Source of the DNA: an uncultured Lachnospiraceae bacterium
GTDB lineage: Bacteria > Bacillota > Clostridia > Lachnospirales > Lachnospiraceae
Assembly: GCA_902775895.1 (NCBI GenBank)
Contig: CACYNO010000006.1
Location: forward strand, 24,330-88,329
DNA: 64,000 nucleotides
Direction of reading: 5' to 3'
This document shows positions 17,601 to 25,868 of the stretch, piece after piece (position 1 is the stretch's first letter; each line of letters opens with the position of its first letter). Below the pieces are notes generated by a model. It was not told the DNA's origin and searched no databases. It saw only the letters and a program-made list of their open reading frames with translations. Both the position numbers and the translations under genes were made by a program.

Positions 17601-17616
17601 GTTAGCCAAAACTAAC
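17601..17616. promoter_or_regulatory. Dyad GTTAG-N6-CTAAC between divergent genes
   Basis: GTTAGCCAAAACTAAC is a 16-bp inverted repeat between the DUF1858 promoter and the ferredoxin promoter. It lies 31 bases upstream of the DUF1858 -35 and 41 bases upstream of the ferredoxin -35. It looks like a dimeric repressor or activator site. The spacing does not fit a Rex site. It is somewhat reminiscent of DtxR-family boxes. Confidence 0.4.
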
Positions 17617-17657
17617 GTATTCCGCTTGATTTAGGGCTTTACAGGACTTTAAAAACT

Positions 17658-17685
17658 TGTGTGTTTTGCAAAAATATGCTATAAT
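17658..17685 (+). promoter_or_regulatory. Promoter of the ferredoxin gene
   Basis: TTGTGT (17658-17663), a 16-base spacer, and TATAAT (17680-17685) in an extended -10 context, TGCTATAAT. A leader of about 43 nt is predicted. Confidence 0.7.
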
Positions 17686-17733
17686 GAACCCGTAGCAACA
17701 ATTCTATTTATTTATAAAGAGGGAGGTAAGACA

Positions 17734-17904
17734 ATGGCTTACGAAATTAATGACGATTGCGTAAACTGTGGCGCATGCGTACCAGGATGTCCGGTTTCAG
17801 CCATCACGGAGGGAGATGGCAAGATGGTAGTTGATGCTGATCTTTGTGTTGACTGCGGAGCTTGCGCTTCTGTCTGTCCGGTTGGAGCACCTGTTGCCCA
17901 GTAA
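17734..17904 (+). CDS. 2[4Fe-4S] ferredoxin
   Basis: A 56-residue clostridial-type electron carrier with two cluster motifs: CVNCGACVPGCPV (about 8-20) and CVDCGACASVCPV (about 37-49). Each supplies CxxCxxC plus a distal CP. It is exactly the length of classic clostridial ferredoxins, which serve pyruvate:ferredoxin oxidoreductase, hydrogenase and similar enzymes. ATG at 17734 follows GGGAGG. It is monocistronic, bounded by its own promoter and a strong terminator. Confidence 0.97.
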   Translation: MAYEINDDCVNCGACVPGCPVSAITEGDGKMVVDADLCVDCGACASVCPVGAPVAQ

Positions 17905-17923
17905 GTTCCCATTAAATGGAACG

Positions 17924-17955
17924 AGCCCTGTCGCTTAGGCGGCAGGGCTTTTTTA
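17924..17955 (+). terminator. Intrinsic terminator of the ferredoxin gene
   Basis: Stem AGCCCTGTCGC / GCGGCAGGGCT with a TTAG loop and a T6 tract, 20 bases after the stop codon. Confidence 0.92.
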
Positions 17956-17987
17956 TTTCCTTAAACATATATATAACCAATATAAAC

Positions 17988-18259
17988 GGGAAGCTTCTGA
18001 TCTTTTTTAACACAGCTCCCATGATTTGCCTTTCCAAACTGTAGAATACAGCCCTGAAGAATTTAAAGATCGACCCCAATCGTTTGAACACGAATAAAAA
18101 GCATGCAAAGCTGCTTTTAAACTATCGTTTGCATTAATATGCGAGCAGCCATGCTTTTTATTCGTAAACGATTTGAGTCGATCTTAATTCTTCGGACTGT
18201 CTTCTAATGTTCGGAAAAGCAAACAGGTCGCTGTGTTATTAAAAGATCAGACGCTTCCC
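17988..18259. repeat. Large quasi-palindrome, family copy 2
   Basis: A 272-bp imperfect inverted repeat between the ferredoxin terminator and dnaB. Here alpha is the left arm: CAAACTGTA (18035-18043), GCCCT (18051-18055), AATTTAAAGATCG (18060-18072), CGTTTGAACACGAAT (18081-18095). The beta arm on the right reads ATTCGTAAACG (18160-18170), CGATCTTAATTC (18179-18190) and TTCTAATGTTCG (18202-18213). The foot pairs GGGAAGC-TCTGATC (17988 on) with its inverse at 18245-18259, which includes the dnaB stop codon. The apical part differs from copy 1 but again has GCTGC/GCAGC. Outer-stem sequence is nearly identical to copy 3. Confidence 0.9.
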
Positions 18260-19596
18260 TTCCTTAACTCCAGATTCGCAAAACGTGTCTGCTCCGGGAT
18301 CCATGCCAGCTTCACCGTCTTAAGAGGTCCGTTTCTGTGCTTGGCTATATTTATCTCCGCAATACCCTTTTCTTCAGTGTCAGGGTTGTACTTCTCATCA
18401 CGATAGATAAACATTACCACATCCGCATCCTGCTCAATGGCTCCTGATTCCCTGAGGTCGGAAAGCATGGGTCTGTGATCCGATGTTCTGGCTTCCGGGG
18501 CACGGGAAAGCTGAGACAGTGCCACTACAGGAACATCCATCTCTCTTGCAAGGGCTTTAAGTCCTCTTGATATATCCGATACCTCCTGCTGTTTTGAAGG
18601 CACTTTCTTATCCGATTCTATAAGCTGCAGGTAATCGATGATCACAAGCCCCAGATTGTTTTCGGCTTTGTACTTTCTGCATCTTGACCTTATTTCCGAA
18701 ACTGTGATCTCCGGCGAAACGTCTATGATAAGGTTCGCATCCGCAAGGACATCCGTACTGTCTACTATTCTCTCCCAGTCGGTTGTGTTCAGGTTTCCTT
18801 TTCGCATCTTATCGGAATCAACTCCGGATTCAATGGAAAGAAGTCTGTTTGCCAGCTGCATATCCGACATTTCCAAACTGAAAAAAGCCGTGGTTATCCC
18901 TTTTTTCATAGTTACATATTCGGCTATATTTAATACAAATGCTGTCTTTCCCATGGATGGTCTTGCAGCAATAAGTATAAGATCTGACGGCTGCAGCCCG
19001 AGAAGGCATGAGTCAATATCATCATATCCTGTGGGAATACCTGATATGGAGCTCTTGTTTCCGTATATCTCACTGATCTTTTCTATGGACTTGGCAAGTG
19101 CATCTTTTAAGAATATGCCATCCTTGGGACCGCTTTTTTGAATAAGTGAAAAGATCTTTTTTTCAGTATCTTCAAGTATCTCATCCGTGGTCTTTTTTCC
19201 CGCATAGCACTCGTCGGCGATTTTTTCATTTATATCTATGATAGCTCTAAGAAGAGATTTTTCTTTTATTATCTGCGCGTACTGGCCTGCGTTGGCAGCC
19301 GTGGGTACCGCTCTCGCCAGATCTCCCAGAAAGCTTGTGTTACTTATATCCTCAGGCGCACCCTTTGCCTTTAATGCATCCTGAACCGTAACTATGTCCG
19401 TTGCTTTCCCTGCATCCCTGAGTTCAATTATTGCCTCATAGATAAGCCTGTAAGCCTTGTGGTAAAAATCATAGGGTTTAATAATGGTCATGACCTCCGA
19501 AGCCGCATCAGAGTCCACAAACAAAGCCCCTATAAGGGACTGCTCCGCTTCAAGACTGTTGGGCTTAACCCTTGTGATGATCTTTTCTTCTTCCAT
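18247..19596 (-). CDS. dnaB: Replicative DNA helicase DnaB
   Basis: Hexameric RecA-fold helicase that unwinds DNA ahead of the replisome. In 449 residues the N-terminal domain (PNSLEAEQSLIGALFVDSDA) is followed by a linker and the ATPase with Walker A ARPSMGKTAF (about 212-221), the VIIDYLQLI block, SQLSRAPEART and LRESGAIEQDADVV. Length is normal. It starts directly after rplI in the order gdpP-rplI-dnaB, common in Firmicutes. Its stop codon and last three or so codons form one side of the stem foot of palindrome copy 2. Confidence 0.97.
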   Translation of the reverse strand: MEEEKIITRVKPNSLEAEQSLIGALFVDSDAASEVMTIIKPYDFYHKAYRLIYEAIIELRDAGKATDIVTVQDALKAKGAPEDISNTSFLGDLARAVPTAANAGQYAQIIKEKSLLRAIIDINEKIADECYAGKKTTDEILEDTEKKIFSLIQKSGPKDGIFLKDALAKSIEKISEIYGNKSSISGIPTGYDDIDSCLLGLQPSDLILIAARPSMGKTAFVLNIAEYVTMKKGITTAFFSLEMSDMQLANRLLSIESGVDSDKMRKGNLNTTDWERIVDSTDVLADANLIIDVSPEITVSEIRSRCRKYKAENNLGLVIIDYLQLIESDKKVPSKQQEVSDISRGLKALAREMDVPVVALSQLSRAPEARTSDHRPMLSDLRESGAIEQDADVVMFIYRDEKYNPDTEEKGIAEINIAKHRNGPLKTVKLAWIPEQTRFANLELRKGSV

Positions 19597-20043
19597 TTAT
19601 GCTTCCTCTACGCTTACTCTTAAGGTTGCAAGTACATCCTTGTGAAGTTTGATGGGCACATCATAGATACCCACGGACTTTATGCTGTCCTCCAGTTTGA
19701 TCTTCTTTTTGTCCACGGTGATACCCGCCTGTTTTTTTAACTCCTCTGCTATCTCTTTTGATGAAACAGCTCCGAAAAGTTTTCCTTCGGCACCGACTTT
19801 TACGGGAATGGTTATCTTAGTTTCGGAAAGCTTAATGGCTTCTTTTTTTGCCTCGGCAAGCTCCTCAGCGGCTATCCTTCCCTCTTTTGCTTTTGCATCC
19901 TTGAGTTCTGACAGATTGCCTGCCGTTGCTTCCTTTCCTATCTTCTTGGGGATGATAAAGTTTCTGGCATAGCCGTCACTCACTTCAACAACCTCTCCTT
20001 TTTTTCCAAGTGATTTTACATCTTCAAGCAGTATTATCTTCAT
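19597..20043 (-). CDS. rplI: 50S ribosomal protein L9
   Basis: Two-domain ribosomal protein binding 23S rRNA near the L1 stalk. The 148 residues start MKIILLEDVKSLGKKGEVVE, with GYARNFIIPKKIGKEAT, the N-domain signature. A long Ala/Lys/Glu helix (about 40-80) leads to the C-terminal domain with GKLFGAVSSKEIAEELKKQ. It is between gdpP (gap one base) and dnaB (gap none), so the three are almost certainly co-transcribed. Confidence 0.97.
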   Translation of the reverse strand: MKIILLEDVKSLGKKGEVVEVSDGYARNFIIPKKIGKEATAGNLSELKDAKAKEGRIAAEELAEAKKEAIKLSETKITIPVKVGAEGKLFGAVSSKEIAEELKKQAGITVDKKKIKLEDSIKSVGIYDVPIKLHKDVLATLRVSVEEA

Positions 20044-20044
20044 G

Positions 20045-22066
20045 TCAGATTTCTCCTTCCCTGATCATATCATCTATCGTTTCTTTTATCTTCTCTATGG
20101 CAGTTTCCGTGGTGTATCCTTCAAGCTGGGCTCCGGCAGTTCCAAGATGTCCTCCGCCTCCCAGTCTCTCCATGATCAGCTGGACGTTTACCTCGTCGAT
20201 GGACCTTGCGGATATATATATCTTTTCTTTATGCTCCGTCACGACGAACGCTGCCTTGATCCCGGCCACATCGAGAAGGAAATTTGCCGCCTTTGCACAT
20301 CCCACCGTTGGCGATTCAGTATCATCACATTCGTATGCAGACAGGGCATACTCGCCTCTGTAAATCCTGGCATCGTGCACAGCCTGTGCCACCGCTTTAT
20401 ATTCGCCCATATCCGCACGCAGCAGCTTCCTTACACGGGCAACGTCTGCTCCGTTCCTTCTCAGGTACGCAGCCGCCTCAAAGGTTCTCGGACCCGCTTT
20501 GGTATTGAATCCGTCGGTGTCGATGACTATGCCGGCGTAAAGGGCGTCAGCTTCTATACCTTTGAGATTGATATCCATGCTCGCAAACTGCATGATCTCT
20601 GTTATCATCTCTGCGGATGATGAAGCAAAAGTATCCACGTAAGAGAGCACCACTCCTTTTATGGGGTTTTCACCTGTACGATGGTGGTCAAATACTATCT
20701 TTGTCCCCGCTTTTTCAAGTACCTCCGGACAGTCAGTCATTTCCGGCTTGTTCACATCCACTACGATCACTACCGTGGAAGGATCCGTAAGCTCCACCGC
20801 TTTTTCCGATGTGATAAACGTATCCTCCGTATAATCTTCCTTGCCCACAAGACGTTCATAAAACGGTCTTATCCCTGCGGACAGATCGTTTACAATAATA
20901 TAGGTTTCTTTCCCCAGCTCTCTCGAAAAACGATAAAGACCCACTGCGGCTCCGAAGGCATCAATATCCGGAAGCTTATGCCCCATTATTATCACACGTT
21001 CTTTGCTCTCAAGAAGCTTTCTGAGAGCATGTGCCTTGACCCTTACCTTTACACGGGTATTGGTCTCCCCAAGCTGGCTCTTTCCTCCAAAGTAGAACTG
21101 CTTATCATCACTTTTGACAACAGCCTGGTCACCTCCGCGGCCAAGAGCTATCTCCAGAGCATCCTTTGCCGTTTCGTAGCATTTTTCATAGTTTTCAAAG
21201 CCGGTCCCAACACCTATACTTAAAGTAAGGGGCATTTCATTTTTCAGGTCCACGGACTTTACATTTTCAAGGACCTCAAACTTGTCTTTCATGAATCCGA
21301 TAAGGTCAATGTTTCTGAAAACAGCGATGAACCTGTCTTTTTCAAGCCTTCGTACAAAGGAACCGCCGGCTGCGAAATAATCATATATCTTCTTCTCGAT
21401 TATCCCGGAAAAGAAGGACTGGGACAGATCATCTATACTCTCCACCACGTCTTCATAGTTATCTATATCTATGACTGCAACGGCAAAACTGTTGTCCTCC
21501 AGCTTCTTCTCCACACGCGTCACTTCGGTGATATCATAAAGATACAGGGTGACAAAGCTGTTCCCCATTTTGGAGACGTTCTCTATCTCAGCCTTGTAAA
21601 ACCTGTCTTTATGCTGCAGTTTTACCTCAGCCGTCTCATTGGGTCCGGGGAAGACATTTGGGGTGATCTCCTTTAAAACGATTGCAATATTCTTACTGAA
21701 ATCCATCCCCACATCCGTTGTTTCGGACATCGCCCTGTTCATCCACAGAACTTTCCCCTTCTGATCAAGGATACAGTACGGTATGTTCATCTCTTTAAGG
21801 AGCTTGTTCTGCACCTGGGAATACTTAGAGGAAAACTTAAGCATATCATTTAAGACATTTCTCTTTACCGCAGTAATGATATAGATAAAAATGGCGGTAT
21901 ATATACCGAATCCTATAAGTAGCATCCACCAGAAATCGTTTTTGAAAATGAAAAACAGGATAACGAGCGCAGCAAAGATGACCTCGGCTGCTATAGACCA
22001 GTAAACGGCCTTGCCCAGGCTTCCCGTAAGCTTATATTCTTCTTCATTTATGTTCTTTGAGGACAT
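20045..22066 (-). CDS. gdpP: Cyclic-di-AMP phosphodiesterase GdpP
   Basis: Membrane-bound DHH/DHHA1 enzyme hydrolysing c-di-AMP, controlling osmolyte and wall homeostasis. The 673 residues hold two spans (about 16-35 and 39-58), a PAS-like region (about 85-170) and a degenerate GGDEF domain (about 175-310). The DHH domain follows, with GHKLPDIDAFGAAVGLYR, VVDVNKPEMT and FDHHRTGENP, then DHHA1 with GGGGHLGTAGA. The order matches Bacillus GdpP. It is the first gene of gdpP-rplI-dnaB. ATG follows GGAGG, with an extended -10 at 22096-22104 overlapping the end of the exchanger gene's downstream spacer. Confidence 0.96.
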   Translation of the reverse strand: MSSKNINEEEYKLTGSLGKAVYWSIAAEVIFAALVILFFIFKNDFWWMLLIGFGIYTAIFIYIITAVKRNVLNDMLKFSSKYSQVQNKLLKEMNIPYCILDQKGKVLWMNRAMSETTDVGMDFSKNIAIVLKEITPNVFPGPNETAEVKLQHKDRFYKAEIENVSKMGNSFVTLYLYDITEVTRVEKKLEDNSFAVAVIDIDNYEDVVESIDDLSQSFFSGIIEKKIYDYFAAGGSFVRRLEKDRFIAVFRNIDLIGFMKDKFEVLENVKSVDLKNEMPLTLSIGVGTGFENYEKCYETAKDALEIALGRGGDQAVVKSDDKQFYFGGKSQLGETNTRVKVRVKAHALRKLLESKERVIIMGHKLPDIDAFGAAVGLYRFSRELGKETYIIVNDLSAGIRPFYERLVGKEDYTEDTFITSEKAVELTDPSTVVIVVDVNKPEMTDCPEVLEKAGTKIVFDHHRTGENPIKGVVLSYVDTFASSSAEMITEIMQFASMDINLKGIEADALYAGIVIDTDGFNTKAGPRTFEAAAYLRRNGADVARVRKLLRADMGEYKAVAQAVHDARIYRGEYALSAYECDDTESPTVGCAKAANFLLDVAGIKAAFVVTEHKEKIYISARSIDEVNVQLIMERLGGGGHLGTAGAQLEGYTTETAIEKIKETIDDMIREGEI

Positions 22067-22095
22067 ATATACGCCTCCGGTAAAAAATCGTGCAA

Positions 22096-22104
22096 TGTAT
22101 TATA
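22096..22104 (-). promoter_or_regulatory. Extended -10 promoter of gdpP-rplI-dnaB
   Basis: Minus-strand TATAAT at 22099-22104, preceded by TG (TGATATAAT, running to 22107). It begins at the very end of the exchanger gene and lies about 33 bases before the gdpP ATG. Confidence 0.5.
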
Positions 22105-23031
22105 TCACAGCAAAACAAATATAAAATACGCCGCATACCCGGCGAGGAATATGATCCCTGCCCATTTGTACAGTTTTTTCGTTTTAAAACAAAACGCAAG
22201 AAGCGCTGCTGCAGCTACAAAAGAAACCATGAGATCCCATCTGAAGGATACCGTAAAAGGCACGGTGGTGATAAGCGCTGATATACCCACAACGAAGATA
22301 ATGTTAAAGATATTGCTTCCCACCACATTTCCGATAGCTATGTCCGCATTGCCCTTTTTTGCGGCTGTTATTGAGGTCACAAGCTCCGGTAGTGACGTAC
22401 CGAAGGCTACCACTGTAAGCCCGATGAACCTGTCGCTTACACCGAATGCCTTTGCGATCTCCGTGGCCGCATTAACCGTGATCTGGCTGCCGAATATGAT
22501 AAGAGCAACACCTGCTCCGGTCATAATAAGAGCTATGGGGAGCTTTAACTCCTTTTTATTTTCTTCTTCCTGTGATCCCCCACCTGTCCTTGCAAGTCTT
22601 AACAGATAAATAATATATCCCACAAGGAGAGCGATAAAGACCAGACCGTCCAGGAAGCCGATCTTCCCGTCAAGACCCAGAAGAAAAAGCACTGCTGTTA
22701 CTATGAGCAGAAACGGGATCTCAAACTTCACGGTACTCACCGATACCGTAAGCACCGTTATGACGGAAGTAATACCCAGTATGATCAGTATGTTCAGGAT
22801 ATTACTTCCCAGGATATTCCCTATGGTTATATCCGCATTTCCTTTTGCAGCAGCCGATATACTCACCGCAGCCTCAGGGGCGCTCGTCCCCATTGCCACG
22901 ATGGTAAGACCTATAACCAGCTGGGGGATGCCGAAACGTGTGGCTATCCCCACGGCGCCGTCAACAAAAAAGTCGGCACCCTTTATCAACATGGCAAATC
23001 CGACTGCCAGTAAAATCCATTGAAGTACCAT
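22105..23031 (-). CDS. Na+/Ca2+ exchanger-type cation antiporter (CaCA, YrbG family)
   Basis: About ten spans in 308 residues with the two alpha repeats of CaCA exchangers: GTSAPEAAVSISAA followed by GNADITIGNILGSNI, and GTSLPELVTSITAA followed by GNADIAIGNVVGSNI. The conserved acidic residues that bind the cation are present in both. It should exchange Ca2+ (or another divalent ion) for Na+ or H+ at the plasma membrane. ATG at 23031 is chosen because GAGGGGGG lies five bases upstream. A longer in-frame TTG at 23046 contains that site. Confidence 0.93.
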   Translation of the reverse strand: MVLQWILLAVGFAMLIKGADFFVDGAVGIATRFGIPQLVIGLTIVAMGTSAPEAAVSISAAAKGNADITIGNILGSNILNILIILGITSVITVLTVSVSTVKFEIPFLLIVTAVLFLLGLDGKIGFLDGLVFIALLVGYIIYLLRLARTGGGSQEEENKKELKLPIALIMTGAGVALIIFGSQITVNAATEIAKAFGVSDRFIGLTVVAFGTSLPELVTSITAAKKGNADIAIGNVVGSNIFNIIFVVGISALITTVPFTVSFRWDLMVSFVAAAALLAFCFKTKKLYKWAGIIFLAGYAAYFIFVLL

Positions 23032-23050
23032 TAAATCCCCCCTCAAAAAA

Positions 23051-23059
23051 ATTATACCA
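23051..23059 (-). promoter_or_regulatory. Extended -10 promoter of the exchanger gene
   Basis: Minus-strand TGGTATAAT in the short gap after arcC. The leader would be only about 12-15 nt, so either this or read-through from arcC could drive the gene. Confidence 0.45.
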
Positions 23060-23064
23060 AAAAA

Positions 23065-23997
23065 TCAATATTCAATAACGGTTCCCGACTCACCCGTAAG
23101 TGCCATACCGGCATTCTTAAGGGATGAGATAACAGCTTTACCGTTTTTATTGTTCTCAAGAAAACTTATACATGCTTCTATCTTAGGCAGCATGCTTCCC
23201 GGAGCAAACTCACCCTTTGCCATATACTCCTTTGCTTCAGAAACCCTCATCTTTTCTATACATCGCTCACTTTCCGTGTTGTAATCAAGACAAACCCGGT
23301 CCACTGCCGTAAGTATCATGAGCACATCTGCTCCCAGCTCTCCAGCCAGTTCCGCCGCTGACTTGTCCTTGTCTATTACACCGGGAACACCTCTGAGACC
23401 TGATTCCGTCTCCACCACCGGTATTCCGCCACCGCCGACTGCAATTACTATATCGCCGTCATCGCTCAGCTTCTTTACCGTATCTATCTCCACTATCCTT
23501 TTGGGCTCCGGAGATGCTATAACACGGCGGTAGCCTCTTCCCGCATCTTCCTTAAAAGTTCCTTTCCTTTCCGCCTGCAGGGCATCAGCCTCCTCTTTTG
23601 TATAGAAACGCCCCACCGGCTTGGTGGGATTGGTAAATGCGGGATCTTTTTCATCCACTACCACCTGGGTCACTATGGTAGCAACATTTTTTTGTATGTC
23701 TCTTTTCTTTAATTCCCAGCCTATCCCCTGCTGCAGATGATAACCTATATACCCCTGGGACATGGCCCCGCACTCGGGATAAGGCATCTCCGGAATCTTT
23801 TCATCCGTGCCTGCGGCTATGGACATGGCAAGGTTTATCATCCCCACCTGTGGCCCGTTTCCGTGAGCGATCACCACGTCATTTCCCGCCTCTATAATAT
23901 CCACTATCGCCTCCGAAGTGGCCTTTACCAGTTCAAGCTGTTTTTCGGGAGTGCTGCCGAGGGCATTCCCACCTAACGCCAATACTATCTTACTCAA
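23065..23997 (-). CDS. arcC: Carbamate kinase
   Basis: Amino acid kinase-fold enzyme making ATP from carbamoyl phosphate and ADP, the last step of the arginine deiminase or allantoin/agmatine pathways. The 310 residues show ALGGNALGSTPEKQLELV, NGPQVGMINLAM, PKRIVEIDTVKKL and VIAVGGGGIPVVE. Translation starts at TTG (23997) six bases after AAGGTGG. A small hairpin (ATCAGTG-AAA-CACTGAT, 24024-24040) lies just upstream of the ribosome site. No arcA or arcB neighbour is present, so the carbamoyl phosphate source is elsewhere. Confidence 0.95.
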   Translation of the reverse strand: MSKIVLALGGNALGSTPEKQLELVKATSEAIVDIIEAGNDVVIAHGNGPQVGMINLAMSIAAGTDEKIPEMPYPECGAMSQGYIGYHLQQGIGWELKKRDIQKNVATIVTQVVVDEKDPAFTNPTKPVGRFYTKEEADALQAERKGTFKEDAGRGYRRVIASPEPKRIVEIDTVKKLSDDGDIVIAVGGGGIPVVETESGLRGVPGVIDKDKSAAELAGELGADVLMILTAVDRVCLDYNTESERCIEKMRVSEAKEYMAKGEFAPGSMLPKIEACISFLENNKNGKAVISSLKNAGMALTGESGTVIEY

Positions 23998-24120
23998 TAT
24001 GAACCACCTTTTTATATGATAAGATCAGTGAAACACTGATTTAATTCCATGTGCTTCCTTAGTTTTTTTCCAATTAATTATATTAACATATTTCGGAATA
24101 AATTTCCTGCTATTTTCAAA

Positions 24121-24165
24121 CAAAAAGCGGTTCACCCCGATAAACTCAGTGAACCGCATTTTAAA
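24121..24165 (-). terminator. Intrinsic terminator of the chelatase-transport operon
   Basis: Minus strand: stem GCGGTTCAC / GTGAACCGC with a 13-base loop, followed by TTTTTG. It begins just downstream of the stop of the last operon gene (24169). Confidence 0.88.
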
Positions 24166-24168
24166 CTA

Positions 24169-24987
24169 TTAAAGATTGCTCTTCCTTATCAGAACTATTG
24201 TTATAAGCACAACAAATGCCGCTATATACCCCGCAAGTACCACGAAATTATACCACTGGGGCATGCCTCCGTAGGCTATTGCCCTCAGCGCGCTGCTGGC
24301 ATGGGTGAGGGGGAGTACATTTATCACCTCTTTTACCACCGCCGGCATCTTCTCCACCGGAAACATGGTGTTACATAGAAATGTCATTGGTGCTATGACA
24401 AATGTGGAAAATCTCGAAATATCCGCATGGGTCACCGCCAGTATTGCCGCAAGAACCCCCAGGGATGCAAAAACCATTCCGTTCAGCAGTATCACAAGGA
24501 AAAACCAGCCGTTGATATTTATGGTCGCACCGAAGGGTATGGATAAAAGAAGTATAAGCACTCCTGTATAAATACCCCTCAGCGCACCTCCCACCATTTT
24601 TCCGAACACATATGCCGGTATAGGGGTGGGTGATATCAGCACCTGGTCAAATGACCTTTCGTACAGACGCTGGGTACTGAAAGACATGCCCACGGATGTA
24701 AATCCCGCATTCATACTGGAAAGAGCCACTATTCCGGGCACAAGAAAGTCTATATAGGGTCTGTCTCCCGTACTTACCATGCTCCCCAGACCCCAGCCCA
24801 GGGCGATCATGTACATGAGAGGGCTTATGAGCGAGGCTATTGTTATCCTCTTCCATTCATGGCGAAACTCCGCCCACATTTCCCATATGGCCGTCCTTAT
24901 GCCGTAGAGACCCCGGAACACCCTGCTCTGCTTTTCCTCACTTGCTTCTGCAGACGACAGTATTTCTCCTGTTGCCGTTTCTATCAT
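24169..24987 (-). CDS. ABC-2 type exporter permease (DrrB/NodJ-like)
   Basis: A 272-residue membrane protein with six spans of the ABC-2 family: ALGWGLGSMV, DFLVPGIVALSSMNAGFTSV, RSFDQVLISPTPIPAYVFGK, then PMTFLCNTMFPVEKMP and LTHASSALRAIAYGGMPQW near the end. This branch exports small hydrophobic molecules. It overlaps its ATPase gene by 4 bases. Because these two genes close the operon that begins with the chelatase subunits, the exported compound may be a tetrapyrrole or a metal complex, but nothing in the permease itself reveals the substrate. Confidence 0.9.
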   Translation of the reverse strand: MIETATGEILSSAEASEEKQSRVFRGLYGIRTAIWEMWAEFRHEWKRITIASLISPLMYMIALGWGLGSMVSTGDRPYIDFLVPGIVALSSMNAGFTSVGMSFSTQRLYERSFDQVLISPTPIPAYVFGKMVGGALRGIYTGVLILLLSIPFGATININGWFFLVILLNGMVFASLGVLAAILAVTHADISRFSTFVIAPMTFLCNTMFPVEKMPAVVKEVINVLPLTHASSALRAIAYGGMPQWYNFVVLAGYIAAFVVLITIVLIRKSNL

Positions 24988-25838
24988 TTAACTTTTTCTC
25001 CCAATTCCGTTCCCATCCTGTCTAAAAACACATCTTCAAGAGTAGTCTCTCTGAGCTTGGTCTTGCCCGGTATGTCTCCCGCAAAACCGATGGCCTCTTC
25101 CTTTGTGTCAAAGAAATAGCTTTTGGTAGTGATCCCGTCGTAAATATCCACCGTATATGATCCCAGCCGGGATATCATATTGTCAGGGGTATTTACCTCA
25201 GAGGCTCTGCCGTTGCTGATAAGAGCCACTCTGTCGCATATACTCTGTGCTTCTTCAATGTAATGGGTCGTAAGTAATATCGTTATTCCCTTTTGCTTCA
25301 ACATCTCAAGCAGATCCCATATCTTTCTTCTGGAATGGGGATCAAGACCTACCGTAGGCTCATCAAGAACGATGATCTTCGGATTTGTGAGCAGGGCACG
25401 GCATATCATGAGCTTTCTTTGCATACCACCGGAAAGCCCCCGCGCTACCTGCTTTTTCTTTTCGTAAAGTCCGGTAAACTCCAGGATATCTTTTGTCCTT
25501 GCCTTTATCTGCTTTACGGGCATACCGTAGAGCCTTCCCGCAAGCTCCATGACCTCGCTTACGGTCATGTCCCTGCGGATGGAAACATGCTGCGTCACCA
25601 GGGATACCTTTCTTTTAATATCTATCCGGTTCCTTGTGATCATTTCACCGTCAACATACACATTTCCCTCTGTCGGCAGGATAAGTGTGGTGATTATTCC
25701 CATCAGCGTGGTCTTTCCCGCGCCGTTGGGTCCCAGTATCCCGAAAGCCTCACCGGTATTGATCTCTAAAGACACCTTATCCAAAGCATACTTTTCGGCT
25801 TTGGGGTATCTTTTGCTTATGTTGTCGATCTTTATCAA
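24984..25838 (-). CDS. ABC exporter ATP-binding protein (DrrA-like)
   Basis: A 284-residue nucleotide-binding subunit: Walker A GPNGAGKTTLMG (about 37-48), Q-loop region LVTQHVS, signature LSGGMQRKL, Walker B IIVLDEPTVGLD and a switch His in LLTTHYIEEA. The C-terminal extension YFFDTKEEAIGFAGDIPG then LEDVFLDRMG is typical of DrrA/NatA-type exporters. Its partner is the permease at 24169. The start lies 30 bases after the importer ATPase gene, in the same operon. Confidence 0.93.
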   Translation of the reverse strand: MIKIDNISKRYPKAEKYALDKVSLEINTGEAFGILGPNGAGKTTLMGIITTLILPTEGNVYVDGEMITRNRIDIKRKVSLVTQHVSIRRDMTVSEVMELAGRLYGMPVKQIKARTKDILEFTGLYEKKKQVARGLSGGMQRKLMICRALLTNPKIIVLDEPTVGLDPHSRRKIWDLLEMLKQKGITILLTTHYIEEAQSICDRVALISNGRASEVNTPDNMISRLGSYTVDIYDGITTKSYFFDTKEEAIGFAGDIPGKTKLRETTLEDVFLDRMGTELGEKVK

Positions 25839-25868
25839 GTTTTCTTTTCCTTTCGGTTTCTGCCGTTT

